From Chaenocephalus aceratus (taxonomy: Eukaryota; Chordata; Actinopteri; Perciformes; Channichthyidae), in assembly GCA_023974075.1 (NCBI GenBank), contig CM043791.1:25285642-25349641 (forward strand): a stretch of DNA of 64,000 nucleotides, given 5' to 3'. The notes beneath the pieces are model-generated. The model saw only the letters and a list, made by a program, of their open reading frames with translations, ran no database searches and was not told where the DNA came from. The position numbers were made by a program, and so were the translations under genes. The number at the start of each line of letters is the position of its first letter. Position 1 is the stretch's first letter. Shown here piece by piece: positions 41,795 through 54,924 of the stretch.

Positions 41795-44700
41795 TCACTC
41801 TGAGTGTACATTTGGCAGTGCATCTTCTTCTTCTTCCTCTTCCTCTCCATCAGACACTGTAATGCCACGGTAACCCCCTTCTTCCGAGCAGTAATGGATG
41901 AATCTACAAAGAGAAGGGATTTTATGAGGCATGTTGGAATTCGATATGTATTTGTCCGAACAAAACTTGAAAGAGAATTAGACCAATGAGTCCTTACTTG
42001 TTCCAGATTGGTTCAGTTTTCAAGACTCTCGGGTCTCCGACCACAATCAGTAAGGCTTGTGCTCGGGTCAATGCTACGTTGAACCTCTGAGGAGAGAGTT
42101 TTTGTTAGGGTGCATGTATTAAAGAAGTGTCTTTGGATTGTTGTGCAGGCATGAAAGGAACTCAACATTCTAAAAGGAGCATGTAAAATACACCGGAAAT
42201 CTTGTACAAATATTGCCTTTCAGTTATTGTGTGTCTTTGCAATGCTTCTCACCTTCTCATTATCAACAAAGCCTATAGTAACTTGTTGCTTGTGTGCAGT
42301 CAGTTTGGGATAACTGCGCACTGTAGACACCAGAATAACGTTGCACTCTTTACCCTGAAACTTCTCCACTGAACCGACCTATGAAAAAAGAAATGCAAAT
42401 TGTTAATGCTGTTCCAAAATGTATTTTATTAAACATGTTTTGTAACAAACACACAATAACTTTCTATCCCCATACCATTATGTTTTCTAAGTTTTCCTGC
42501 CTGAGATCTTTGTCCGTCTGAAGGGCATTTTTTATTTTCTCCACCTTTCAGAACACAAACATAGGATGATATTAACAGGATTACTCTAACTAGATGTGGG
42601 TGTGGTCACTTTAATGCTTGTTCAAACGCAAACGTATGCGCAACTTTCACTTAAGCAATATTGGATACGACACATACTGGCTCAAAGAAGAAACTTATTA
42701 AATCCAAAGAAAGTTGTTTCCACATTACATTGTCACACAACATACTGTACAGCATGTTTTGTAGATTTTAGACAGATATCTATCTATATATTTAGATAAA
42801 AACAGCTTTTCTATAATCTTAAAGTGTTTTAATAATGGCGGTCTACAGGAACGTGTACTGCGATTCATAGGAGATTATTTTTGTGTTGTTTAGTTCTCGG
42901 CACCTTAGAAGAAGTAGAAGCTAATTTTGCATTTCCAGGAATATTGTATTATATCCAAGTCTATTAATACATCCAGATTATTGTGATAACATATTCACCT
43001 GTTTTGTGTACGGGGTAATGACGCCAATTTCATTTGGTTCAATTTTGGTCACACCCTTTTTGCGAAAATGCAGAACAAGGGCTTTTAAGTAATCCTTCAA
43101 CACCTCCACCTCCGCCATGTTGTAAACAGAGGGACAGTTATGGTCCCGTTCATCAGTACCTGCCACTCCATGGAAGATCAAAGGGAAACCCTGAGAAAAA
43201 GACGTGAGAATAGAGTGAGGGGTAGAAAGAGAGAGAGACTTTGTGTGTGTGCACATGTGGACATTACTTTTCTGGGCAGGCACTCCCAATCGCAGTATGC
43301 ACTATATGTCGCTTTGTCAGCATAAGGCTGAAGTTGTCCAGCATAAAAGAGCTCATTGGGAATCTTCAGAATTGCAGGATGTGACCTGAGAGAGAGTGAA
43401 GAGGAAAACAAGGCTATTGTGAATTATGGACATGTTCAGACAAAAGCATGGGATGGTTGCCCGTGGTTTCATTGTGATTGTAGTAATGTGTTTTTATTAC
43501 ATGTACAGCACTTTGGCTCGACCAAAAATCGCTTTTAAATATGCTTTATAATAATATGCTTTATAAATATGCTTTATAAATAAAACTTGATTTGATTTTG
43601 ATTTGATTCAAAAGTGACATTGTGAAAGGACAAAGTGACTCATTAGGGCATCATGACAACTGCACCTGTAGTTCCTCAGTAGTTTGGATACAAAGCGGTT
43701 GTTGAACCCGTGCGTCTCATGTGACTTGTAAAGGACAATGTTGTTCATCAGACGCTCCAACATTGACACACCTGCACAGAGTAATTATTTTAAATATTTG
43801 TTTGTATTGCTTTAGGTACAGACAATAATAAACAGACATCAAACACCTGACCAATATGTTCAAAAGGAAAAGACAGTTCTCACCTAGGCCATGTTTCTCT
43901 GCTACTACGGATGAGAGGATCGGGCCCAACTGTTTAGGGTCTCCAGCCAGCACTAACTGGCATGTTTGTGGATCCAGTAAACCTTTGGAACAAACACAAA
44001 TTAGGTCACACCTCATGCAGAATTTAAAATAGTGATGTTAAAGCTCTGCTTGCTATTCACCTGCTAAAGGGATGATACACTCTGTTTCTGTAGCCTGGCC
44101 TGCTTCATCAACAAATAGATAGGTGAAATGACCTGGAGGAATCCCTCCTGACACTAGCCTGCAGGAGAGAGCAAATCAAAAATATTTAGATATTTAAGAT
44201 AAAGGAGTTGCTGTTTAGTAATAGTAACACACAGTGGATTATGTGCTTATATATGTGAGTAATGCTGCTGCTATGGCTGAGAAGTGTGTTGAATGTTTAG
44301 CAAGTGTCTTGTTGCTGACACTTGCTGATGAATCAGAGATGTACCTAGTTACATTAGTTATGGCTTTTCCCAGTAAACCATGCTATTGAGCGAGCATGCA
44401 CACTACCACACTACTTGGAACTGATACACCTAAATGAAATTCAGCCATTCATTGTAGCCTACTATTATTTCTCCTGTTCTTTTCCTGTTGTGAAATGTCA
44501 AAAATGATCATATGTTCGGTTAAAATCCTTATTGGCTATTAAAAAAGAATGTAACAACGTAATGTACCTTCCAGCTGTTTGCAGGGTGGTGACCAAGATC
44601 CTTTGCCACATCAGAATTTCTTTATGGGGAATCAAGAGTGTTTTTGTCTTTTCTTCCAGGTTGCACTATACAAAACAAAACAAAAGCCCACATTTGTACA

Positions 44701-47700
44701 GACACAACAGCAACACAAGTTAAAACAATGGTCTCAGAGAATGAATGATGATATTTGATGGAGGTGAAGCAGCAACACTCTGTGTATTGGTATTACCAAG
44801 CTCTTTGGGGGGATATTTGCCACAGGGTAGCTTAGGGCATACAAGCGATACACCATGGATGTGGGTATGCTTCCTGCCCGAATCTTCTCACATAGATGGT
44901 CAGCTGCACTGTTGGAAGGGGCACACGCCAGGATGTGACAGCAGGGCTGCCTTGTCACTATCTGCTTGATGGCTTCCACCAAAGTCACAGTTTTTCCTGA
45001 CAAAAACATGTAAAATAGGTTATTTTAAATGGAAATACAATTGAAAACGTAAGCATCACAAGGCATTAAAGGTCTCCTATGCTATTTTTAGGCATATATT
45101 ATGGGTCTCAGATATATACAAATATATAAAAAACATGTCTATGATGGGTTTTGCTCAAAATACAAACAGATCATGCATTTTAGACATCCCTCATATCCAT
45201 CTATTTCAGGCTTGATTCTGGGTCCTTAGCTGGAAAAAAAAGAGGATGGGGGAGCTTGTACCTGCTCAGAATTCTACGAGATACAGCTAAATGCTGCCGT
45301 GATTAAACGCCATATCATGTTTCAAACCACATCAAGGATTATTTCTTAAACAGTATGGAGCTCAAACGCTTTTTCTCTTGCAGGTTTACCACAAGGTGAT
45401 TTCCTTTTTTTATTTCCTGCTTTTTTACACATACTCTCTCCAGCAAGGGCGTGCACAGGTGCGTGCTATTGTTGCCCGGGCAACGGCCCGTTTTCCCTTT
45501 TTGGCTGACCTGCCCCTCTGGAGAGAGCGAGAGGTTTTTTTTTTCTTTCTGTTGTGGTCGAATCACCATGATAATCCCACAATTACTATTGTAGTGTCTC
45601 GCTGCGGGAAACACACCAGCTTCATTTTACTTCTTCTTCTTCTCCTTCTTCTTACATGTAATTGCCCGCATGGTAAACTCCCTTGACGGGGCCGCTCGCT
45701 CTCTTCTCTTGATCGCCCTCTCTCAGAGAACACTTCAATGCCCTCTTCATTGTAGGATTTCTGCCATGTCTCTACTTTAATTTGACCACCTCTGTTATTA
45801 AGTTATGGAATACTAAATAAGTAATTAGATACCTTACCGTTACTGCACTCATAAAGAATGATAAGAATAATGCGTATTGAACTGGTTTAATTAATTAGTG
45901 AGTTTATTTAAGGTAATTATAGAAGCCCTATTTTATCAGTATGTCTGCAATGGTCAAACTACATTGAATTGTCCCCATGTTTTCTTTAATAGTTACTAAC
46001 ATTAGATATTTTAATGAGATATGGACCGCAAAACAAAACATTTCCCTGGTTTTCATTTAAAAAATCAAGTCACCGAATGCAAGTAGTTGCCTTAGCTGTG
46101 AATTACTGTTCAAATTAATTAATGTAATAATCGTTTTGGTGTTGTATATTTTTTCGGGGAGGAGGCCCTTTTTCCAGTTTAGAGCAATAGCCCCTCCAAG
46201 TGTCTGTGCACGTCCCTGCTCTCCAGTACAGGCTAGCTCTGAGTGTTAGCGATGCTTGCTAATGTAAACAAAGACCATATTACGTCCAAAACAGTCGGGC
46301 ATTATTTCTGATAGCATTGTTTCTGATCGGGCCGTGGGTGTAAAGCCAGCCCACATTTCCGATATTACATCATATCGGACGCAAATCTGGATCAGCTCTG
46401 TTGTACCCCCGTTTTTAGAGATTTGGGTACGGAGGAAAAGAGAGAGGGCTTTGTTTTCTGACACTTTGTGAGTTCCCTGACACACCGGGGACACATAATT
46501 ATGTATAAAGGACATTAAAAAGTGCATTTTGCATGGTAGAAGACCTTTAACCCACATGCATATACTGTACCTGTTCCAGGTGGACCAAATACCAGGTATG
46601 GGGAAGGTTTTGCTGAAGCAGCTACAATATGTAGAACGGCGTTGCACTGCTCAGGGTTGCTTTCAAGCTCTATCAGCCTAATGACGGGGCGATAGAGGTG
46701 CAAAAGAAGGTTAAAGGTTTGACCCCTCCCCCCCCTCTCCCACAAGCATCCATGGTATATGTAAGTTGCTTGGGAAAAAAGCAAGGGTCGATGTGATGTA
46801 TTATTGTAGCGAAAAAAGTGACATTTAACTATTGCTTGTCTTTTATCTGCTAACATGTTAAATATAGAGAAAAGGCAGATGTCTAGTACTCAAACATGGG
46901 TACAAAATGAGTAGCAGCATGACAAACAGTAAGTCAGTAGGTTAATAAGACAGCACTGAAGTACGACCTTGTTCGTATCATAATGTTTTCCCTGGCTTCT
47001 TGACCTTGAGGAACTCTGACCTGTCTAGGCGTGAATGGTGGGAAGAAAACTTTCCAGTAGGGAACAGCACCTCCATCAGTCTGTGAGTTTGCACCAGCTC
47101 AACTGCTCTGTGCTGGTTACGCAATGGCATGCGGTTGATAAAGAAGAGGAAACGGAACCTCATGCCATCCCTGAAACAGCTCAGGAACCTGTGTTTATAT
47201 TTATAAGAGCAGCACTAAAGAGTGAACAACTTAACACATTCAACATAGCAGAAAACAAACAATAAAACACTTTAAGATGTATTCCTAGTGCCACGTCTAC
47301 AGTACTAAATAAAAAGAACTACCTACCATCCTCCCCTAGGACACCTTTGAAGAAGTGCAGTGATTATTAGTATGTTGTTGCATGTACTTATTTAATTTCA
47401 AGCCCTGAGCTTGTTGCAGGAAAGTACATTCAACTTTAGATTAGAGCAATACCCGCTGTGAAACAAACTAAATGCAGAAAAATCAGAGTCCTCTGTCTTC
47501 TTAGCTCTGTTTATTAATGAAAAGTGTTGAAACCCCTGTTTCAGAAACAATTTGAAGTCTATCTTTTGGTTAGCACTTGGAGCAATCTCTTATTGATTTG
47601 AATCTGCAGCAGTAAAAGAAAGAAGGTGCATATAGATTGAATTATATTGGGCAAATACACCACCAGACAATCAAATATTCTTTGTGTCAACACCTCAAGG

Positions 47701-50700
47701 GATTCATCATTTAATCCCATTAGTCCACATCTTGTTTTTAAACAATTGTCTTACCCTTTATTACATTGCAGCCACATATTTTCCAGATCCACATGACAGA
47801 CCCAGGCTTCATACGATGTCTCATTAAGGCCTCCTAACGGGTTTAAAGGACACACCCGCAGTTTGTTCCCGACCAGCCTCGAATGGGAGTTCTTAGCAGC
47901 ACATGCAATCTGATCAAACAAAATGTTAATGTGAGTTTACGGTTTTATTCTTAGATGTGAGATGTGTGTGTGTTTGTGTACGACCTTCAGAATGAGAAGG
48001 TCTCTGTTGTCTTTGTGTCTGAACAGGGGCGCATCCTGGTTGTATTTCTCAATTTCTGTCTTTTGCTGGAGCTCCTCGAGATGCAGCAGCAGGTGAAACT
48101 TCGTCGGATAGTTTTCCCAGTTCAGAGGCATCTTCTCCAGCTCCCTAAAACAACACGCTTAATCAAATTGGATCACTGTAACAGGCTTAGCAGGCATGTT
48201 CCCTCTCTTGGAAGTGTATGGCTCAAAGTGGCATTTCACTCAGGATCCTCTAATTTGAAACTGTATTTTGTATTCTTGCATCTGTCGTAAAAACCAGTTG
48301 CCTCTACAAACTGACCCTTTCTATTGCAAAACATTTTCTATAACAATATTGTGTGGAATCAAAATGCAGGGAACTGGTTCGATGTGTTATGTAATGTCAA
48401 CAGTCATTATTCAATTTTCTTTTACTTATTACATTTTGCCCTGACCTGTTTTATTGATAATGAAGCTCAGTATTTACAATATACCACAACATTTGGTAAC
48501 CACTACCTTATTATAATGAATACATTCTAGTACAGATTATGTACTATTATTACTTTCTCATTTAGTGTATATGTGTGTGTTTGTGTACTTTGAAATACAT
48601 ACATGGTGGTTTGCTTGAGATCTTTTATACTGTCTGGCATCTCGTAACCCTTCAAAGGCACCGCCATGGGAAGCAACGAATAATTGAAACTGGAGAGGAA
48701 AACAAGAAAGAACACAAGACATTAATGATTAACAATAGTACTGTCCAAAACATCTGCAATCTGCTTTATTTAAATTGGGAACAATTGCAGTGTTCCATTT
48801 GATTTAAGACTGTCCGAGAGGAAGCAGAAGAAAATGTAAAACTTTACATATTTAAACTTTCTGTACATTTGGTTCAAGTCTGAAAAAGGCCATGAGAGAT
48901 GTATTAGGATTATTAGGTCAGTTGTGAAAACATAAAATGTGTCTGTATTGGACGATTTCGAATCAACACATATATTTAAACAACATTTATATCGCATTAT
49001 ATTAACTTGTTTACCCTTCAACAGGGACCCATTTCACAGTTTCGATGTCGCACAATGAGTCTGGGACTGTAGTGAGGGGCTCTTCATCATATGAGGTTCG
49101 TTGGTTGATTTCCAGGAGGCGCATAACCTCAAATGTATCTGGAGACTGCAGCCGTGTTTCAAACTTAAAGACCAGTAGCTGTTCATAGAAGCCTGCATGC
49201 TCTGAGTTGAAATGGACCTGGATTTGATATGCCTCTCCTAGAAAGTGCATGGGAGGAAAACAGCTGAAGAAAATGAGGCTTATACAATATTCATTAATGT
49301 TAATTTATAAATACTAAACTGAAGATAGTAGATATTTCAAGGCTGGATTTATCATAAAATAATACATTTATGATACACCACATGAAATAGCTATAACTCA
49401 TTTGTTGTGTTACAGTATGAATTCAGCATCCTCATTGATAAACCACTGAGTTTTAACTGTCCCCAGTGCTGAGCCTAATCTAACACAATACTTTCTGGAG
49501 TACTTCGCATAAGGCGTATGAGACCTGTCTCTTGATTGTAAGTGTCTTTGTCATACCTGGTCTAAGAGGGAGTTGCGTTAGCGTCTTGATCATATTTCCA
49601 TGACAGTCACTGACAGTGAAAATGTCCTTTACGAGTTCAGAAGCCCAAAAAGATAAATAGACCATTTTGACTTCAGAGTTTTTCACAGTGAGGGGCACCA
49701 TTATCTGTTGGGAAGGAAATGTATAATGCAAATGGTTAGTTATTGTCATTGCAGCAAAACCAAATGCATACGCACACAAATATCACCCCTTACTACCCAC
49801 ATCCGCCGTCATATGCACATTCTTGGAGACTGCTTTAGGAATTGTACCTAGGTAAGACTTAATACCATCAAGTGTATTTAGTCATAGTGTATTCATATAA
49901 GAACACTAGGCCCTTGTAGGATAACAGAGATGTGTGGGCTCACGCAATACATTAGGTAATTATATAAAGTCAGAATACTCTTTTCTTTAAAGGAATGAGC
50001 AACAAACGATCGGCTTTTACTTTACCCATACTTTATTTATATTTGCACTTATTCTTTAGCTTAATCATCAAAAAGCATGTCTTATTAATCATCATATACT
50101 CACATTGTTGTCATACACAGTGAGGCAGATCTTCTCTCCCTTTGTCGGAGTATCTGCGGTGACGGTGACATTGTGTTTATTGTAGATCAGCTGAGCCCTG
50201 TGTTGTAGGATAATAAGTAATAGTTAAGTAATAGAGGATAAGAAGAGATTGTCAAAATGTGTTGAGATAACAGTGAGTAGTTTGGTTTTTGACAAGACCT
50301 CAGAGGTCTGAAAGTAGTTAAGCGTGGGATTTGAAGTGTACTTGTCTTTAAATATAGCAGCAATATCACAACCTTTCCTCTCAGGTCGAGATATGTTCAT
50401 AAATAGCTCAATTGGAATTGCTGTACTGCTATTATCAAGTGTAATATAAAATTAGTAGGTAGTGAGTAAGAAGACCATTAATTACAAATCCCATGGACAT
50501 CAAATATTCTGCAGAGCTACCTTTGTCCAAGTATTGTGTATGATGGGAGCAAACTGAACATGGCATGGCATTTGTAACTGATAAGCCAGATTTGTAGCAG
50601 ACTGCATCACTTTCTAGTGCTTACCCAGACAGGAATAGACACAGCTTCTGGCACACTGGTTCCTGGCATTTCCTTGGACTCATTATATATCAGTGAGAGT

Positions 50701-53053
50701 TTGCTGTTGGTTTAAATAATTGCAGTTGTCCCAACTAAACGTGCTGTATTTGTATCATGCTTGGGAGACAGATGCTGTGGAGGAGGGGTTAAACTCTTCA
50801 GTTGAGGGCTGATGTAGCTCCCTTTCAAGGTGTATATCATGTTGTGAATTCCTTATCATTGCATTGCTTCCTCCTGTCTCTTGTCCTTGGTAGACAGAGC
50901 AGATGGTTTTGAGAAAAACTCCTTATTTCCATTAGCACTGTTTTGATGTCTACAATCCCAGCACATGTTTAAATAGTCAATAAAGTGCACTGTATTGAGT
51001 ATAGTTGAAAACCAGATGTCAAGTGCTAAGATTCTGCTTAATCTCTCAAATCCTCTTCTGTCTGATGGTAGGTAGGTTCACTAATAAAAACCTTGGGATT
51101 AAGTTAGCTTTCCCTGTAGCCTTATTAGATAACATTAGATAAAGTATGTTTTTTTTGTTACCAAATCTGGAAATGTGTTTTACAGCGGGAGCAAAAAAGG
51201 CATTACATATAGTAAAATTAAATTAAAATCTGTTAATATATGCTAATTAAAAGCATAAATATATACATCTATAGCATATCTAAAGAACACACAATACACA
51301 ATGTAAAAACATAAAGAATAAGTTCGAGCAAACTATAATAGAATGCCCTATAACTAAACCTAACCTAGTCAAAATGTTTTAAAAGTCATGTGACCTGGGT
51401 AGTACAGTACCTTTGAATAACAGTAATCACAGCCTTCTAACCAGCTTGAGCTTTAAAATTCTAATTCAATGCTTTCTAACCTGTATCGATGAAATAACTT
51501 TGCGATTGTCAGACGAGCTGCAATCTTTTTGCGGGCCTGCTGAGCCGTCTTTGCTTCCACATCGGATACATGTTGTGGCCCATTCAGTTCACCATATTTT
51601 CTCAGTAGCGTATACTGGGCTGACTGCACTGCAGGCAACATCTGCGGCTGCAGTCTCTCCTGTTCAAGTAAGCTCATTTGGTCCTGATGACACTGAAAAA
51701 ACAGAAAGATAATTAACCCACTGGCTGCAGTATGACTATGCAATGAGTTGTCATTATAGATGAATCCCGTATACTTATGTCCATTACACCATGATATCTG
51801 TTGTGAGTTAATTTTTCAGGCAGCCTCGAACCTAGAACACCACAAAACATAATGCCGGAACTCAATATATAACAAGCATTTATTCCTCCAAAGAAATGTT
51901 GTTGTTCAGTTCACATAACCTCCATGACAGCCAGTGGAGTAAAGTAAGTAGATGTACTCAAGTACTGTAGTTAAAGTACAATTCTGAGGTACTTCTAGTT
52001 AACTTAAGTATTTCACTGTGTTGCTACTTTGTACTTCTACTCAACTACAAATCAGAATGTACTGTATAGTGTACCTTTTAAGACCTGGAGTAAAATTCAC
52101 AGGCTACCCTGCAGTATATCAAGTAGTTAAACTGCACCGTCAGCTTTTATAACAATCTAATGCATTCATATTTATAATCAAAACATATGATGCATATTCT
52201 AAAATGGGCCAGTCTGCATAATGAGTACTTTTAATGTTGGTACTTTAAGTATCTTTTTTGGATTATAATACTTTTGTACTTTGTTACTTGATTAACATTT
52301 TGATTGCAGGACTTTAACGCATCAGAGTATTACTACACTCTGGTAGTTCTACTTTTACACTATTTGAGTACTTCTTCCACCTCTGATGGCAGCCAGTTAA
52401 CATAGGCCTACTACAAGTTACTAAACATAGAAAAGTCTGAATAGCACAATTTAAGACGATATTAGCTGCTGATAGAGAAGTGAGTCCAGTGTCAGTCTAA
52501 TTGGGAAGAGTAAAAGTTAAACACTCTGATGGCAAGAGGCGCTCTGTTGTGCGCGTTATAAACTCAGTCTATGGTTGTGCACCTGTCTTGGTGGAATGAG
52601 TATTGCACTGAAGGTACTCCTGTGCCTGACTTTTTTGTATGGTATTGGACGAGGAAATACAGTGATAACAATGGTTAGTTAGCTAGGTGTAGCTTCCATG
52701 CCAAAGACATAGTATGCTTCATGAATCCGCTTAGTGAAACACCAGGAGGAAAGCTAACGTTAGCTTAACTAGCATAAACGGATCAGCTTGACACAAGACT
52801 GACTAGCGTTAATGAACAACGTTTATAACTGTATTTATAAGTAAGTATAACACTAAGCTAGCAAATTGGTGATTTACTTTAAACATTTTAATTGTATGAT
52901 TAATAGTTAAAACTGTAAAATAAATGAATAAATCTGCTAGCTAGCTTTGAAACAGCACTAACATTAGCTAACTTTGATATCACAGCAACATAATGTACTC
53001 TTTAGCAAGCATATAAGAAAGTTATAAAAACGTACTTTATCGGAGGGCAACAT
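41795..53053 (-). CDS. mov10: Diverged tandem MOV10-like helicase (21 coding exons, 891 aa)
   Basis: Exons (descending): 53036-53053, 51481-51692, 50104-50197, 49557-49704, 49015-49237, 48603-48689, 47985-48144, 47755-47909, 47021-47188, 46571-46677, 44797-44996, 44568-44665, 44061-44158, 43884-43982, 43666-43771, 43268-43385, 42999-43190, 42476-42544, 42253-42378, 41998-42086, 41795-41903. They sum to 2676 nt and remain in frame. From the exon at 50104 on, boundaries and phases match the first mov10 copy, with most size differences multiples of three. Helicase motifs are kept: GPPGTGKT 453-460, DEAGQ 574-578, [21 protein letters not shown] and [13 protein letters not shown]. Motif V reads [10 protein letters not shown] instead of [10 protein letters not shown]. 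The N-terminal region encoded by copy 1's first two exons is missing; a six-codon exon (MLPSDK) is the best start, and Met12 in the next exon is the alternative. The protein ends in an acidic tail. Probably an RNA helicase of the same system, with changed partners. Confidence 0.92.
43440..43612 (+). mobile_element. SINE/LINE 3' tail in a mov10-like intron
   Basis: The wording acagcactttggctcgacc, then ttttaaatatgctttataa and aacttgatttgatt, is a fish retroposon tail that I recognise. It is partly duplicated around 43545-43580 and has no coding sequence. Confidence 0.55.
45066..46550. mobile_element. TTAA-ended element in a mov10-like intron, host of a nested hAT
   Basis: The left end is ttaaaggtctcctatgc and the right end is ggtagaagacctttaa, with TTAA at both tips. 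The right part, read in complement, includes ctttatacataattatgtgt, the same family wording as the MITEs at 32451 and 35371. A 775-bp hAT element interrupts it at 45444-46218, so the original element was about 700 bp. Confidence 0.75.
45436..46226. mobile_element. hAT element with perfect 8-bp target duplication, nested
   Basis: The element 45444-46218 begins caagggcgtgcacag and ends ctgtgcacgtccctg, giving good inverted termini. It is flanked by identical octamers ctctccag at 45436-45443 and 46219-46226. No transposase is encoded; the interior has ttcttcttctcc and poly-T runs. It inserted into the TTAA-ended element, so it is the younger of the two. Confidence 0.88.
51941..52385. repeat. Copy of the common fish repeat related to the 33-bp minisatellite
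   Basis: Starts gtggagtaaagtaagtag with tgtactcaagtactg and ends gagtacttcttccacctctg. The inner wording tttgtacttctactcaacta matches the units amplified at 24271-24718. It lies in the first intron of the mov10-like gene. Confidence 0.6.
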
Positions 53054-54924
53054 GTTGTCAGCAGGGGACACCGGAGAGAAACTGCATATAAAGTAAGGTT
53101 TAGATTTAAAGATAAACAGAATCCCAGTAACCGATAGCAACTGCAAGTGATGCAGATTTTAAAATGTCAACAAGTGTACAGAGGTGTGTTTACTTTTACC
53201 CATAGACTGTATAAAGGTTTTACCCCTGGAAATTATTTAAATCAGGTTATGGTTAGGAGTCACAAATGCGTCTGATTAGGCACTATTGAGATAATTTTGC
53301 TGAAGAGAATCACAAATCGATGTGGAAACATTATCCAACACCACACCTGGAGTTATGTGCCAATTAACGCCATGGCCTAATTGTTCTGCGCAGTGCGCAT
53401 GCATGGTTGGGTGCACAACATATTCCTGCTTACTGGCCCAGGTCAATATCAACATAGATTCACATATTTTGCTCTAATTATACTCAAGTTGTACAATTAT
53501 ATATTATATTAGCTCCTAAACATATTACTAAATGGGGGTGCGTTCCAATGTTACCTTGTAAGTAATTTATTTGTTTATTTATTTTTTGAGAAAATTGTGA
53601 TATTTATATTTTCAAATCATAATGTATTGCCCGCCACCTATCTATAAAACAGAATACATTGAACACAGTACATTATATATATACATATATGTACATGGTA
53701 GACTATCAGGGGGACACTGACACATTATTTTAAATATTAAAGATGACAATTATTGTTTTTAATAAATGGCCAATAGACGTTAGTTATGTGATATTAAACA
53801 AACCATAGTTTTGTAGTTGTAGTTTTTGCATAAATGAAGTTGTTAACCAAGGGGGAAATGAAACAGTTGTTTGTTTATGTCTTTGAGATATAAATAGGAT
53901 GACTTGAGGGAGTGAAACCATTACAAAGTTAATTTGAAATCTGGTCCTCATGAACAGAAATAATTTAGTAAATTAGTCTAAAACATCTGGCTTGTGTTTT
54001 ACATCGTTGACAGTTCTGCTGTTTAAGTGACCTACAAATCCGGCCTCTATGAAATGTATCATTTCAACTAAATGTATAATTGGCTTTATTTTGATTTGAT
54101 GGAAAGTAAGTATTTCTTAGAGATCTCTTACCAGACATCTGAAACCAGACTTGGAACATGCTGAACTTTTGAACTATACACACGCTCCAGAACTCATGTT
54201 GGTTAAAGCGTAAGTCTTTATACCAATTGCTGAAAAAGAAGGCTTTGTGGTTTTGACACATTGAGAAAAAAGACCGCGGGGAAGCCAGATGATGCAAGAA
54301 CAGTGTGCACAGGAAGAGTGAATTGTGTACTATGATTCTGTGTTCAGCTCCAACATCCGAAGTCATCAGAACTACTGTAAGTGATAGTTCAAATATTTAA
54401 ATACGTTTATTACTCTTAAAAATTAAGGTAAGAATACCCTTCCTTGGAAATGGCTGATAGTAGTTGATCATTGGAATTTCAAATTTGATATGAAGCTGAA
54501 AACATGCTAAGGTTAAGCTGTAGTTTCATTTTGGTAACTGTGGTTGATTTGGTTTTGATTGATGCTGAAATATGACATTTGCTTTGCTGGAATTGTAATA
54601 ACACAGTTGTTATATTTGTGTGTGACTTTTGCTATTGTCAGTCTTTTAGATTATTAAAATGCGCAAAATTAAGATTTGAAAGGGGATAGGGATTGTGGGT
54701 TTGTTCTGATGCTGCTTCACACCGGGGAGTCTCCGCTCCCAACTGACAAGGGGTTTCTCTCCTCCAGGGCCTTAGATATTTTTCAACATTTAGACTGTGG
54801 CCACTAGAGGGCAATGCAGACTAATCTTTGCTGAGTGTGTTACAGCAGAACTTTTTGCTGCATTTCTTCAATTAAAGGTCTAACATTTAAACAAGCTCTA
54901 CGTGATAATGACTGGCTATTATCC
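53054..54924. other. Upstream flank of the mov10-like gene, no gene seen
   Basis: The promoter of the mov10-like gene should begin here (cells 53054-53250 on the minus strand), but I see no CpG island or clear ISRE, only gagagaaactgc at about 53072. Beyond that the sequence is AT-rich with no recognised exon. Confidence 0.4.

Noticed and set aside
41795..53053. The second mov10 copy as a pseudogene
   Set aside because: All 21 exons have GT-AG sites, the summed length is 892 codons with no internal stop, and every helicase motif is kept.
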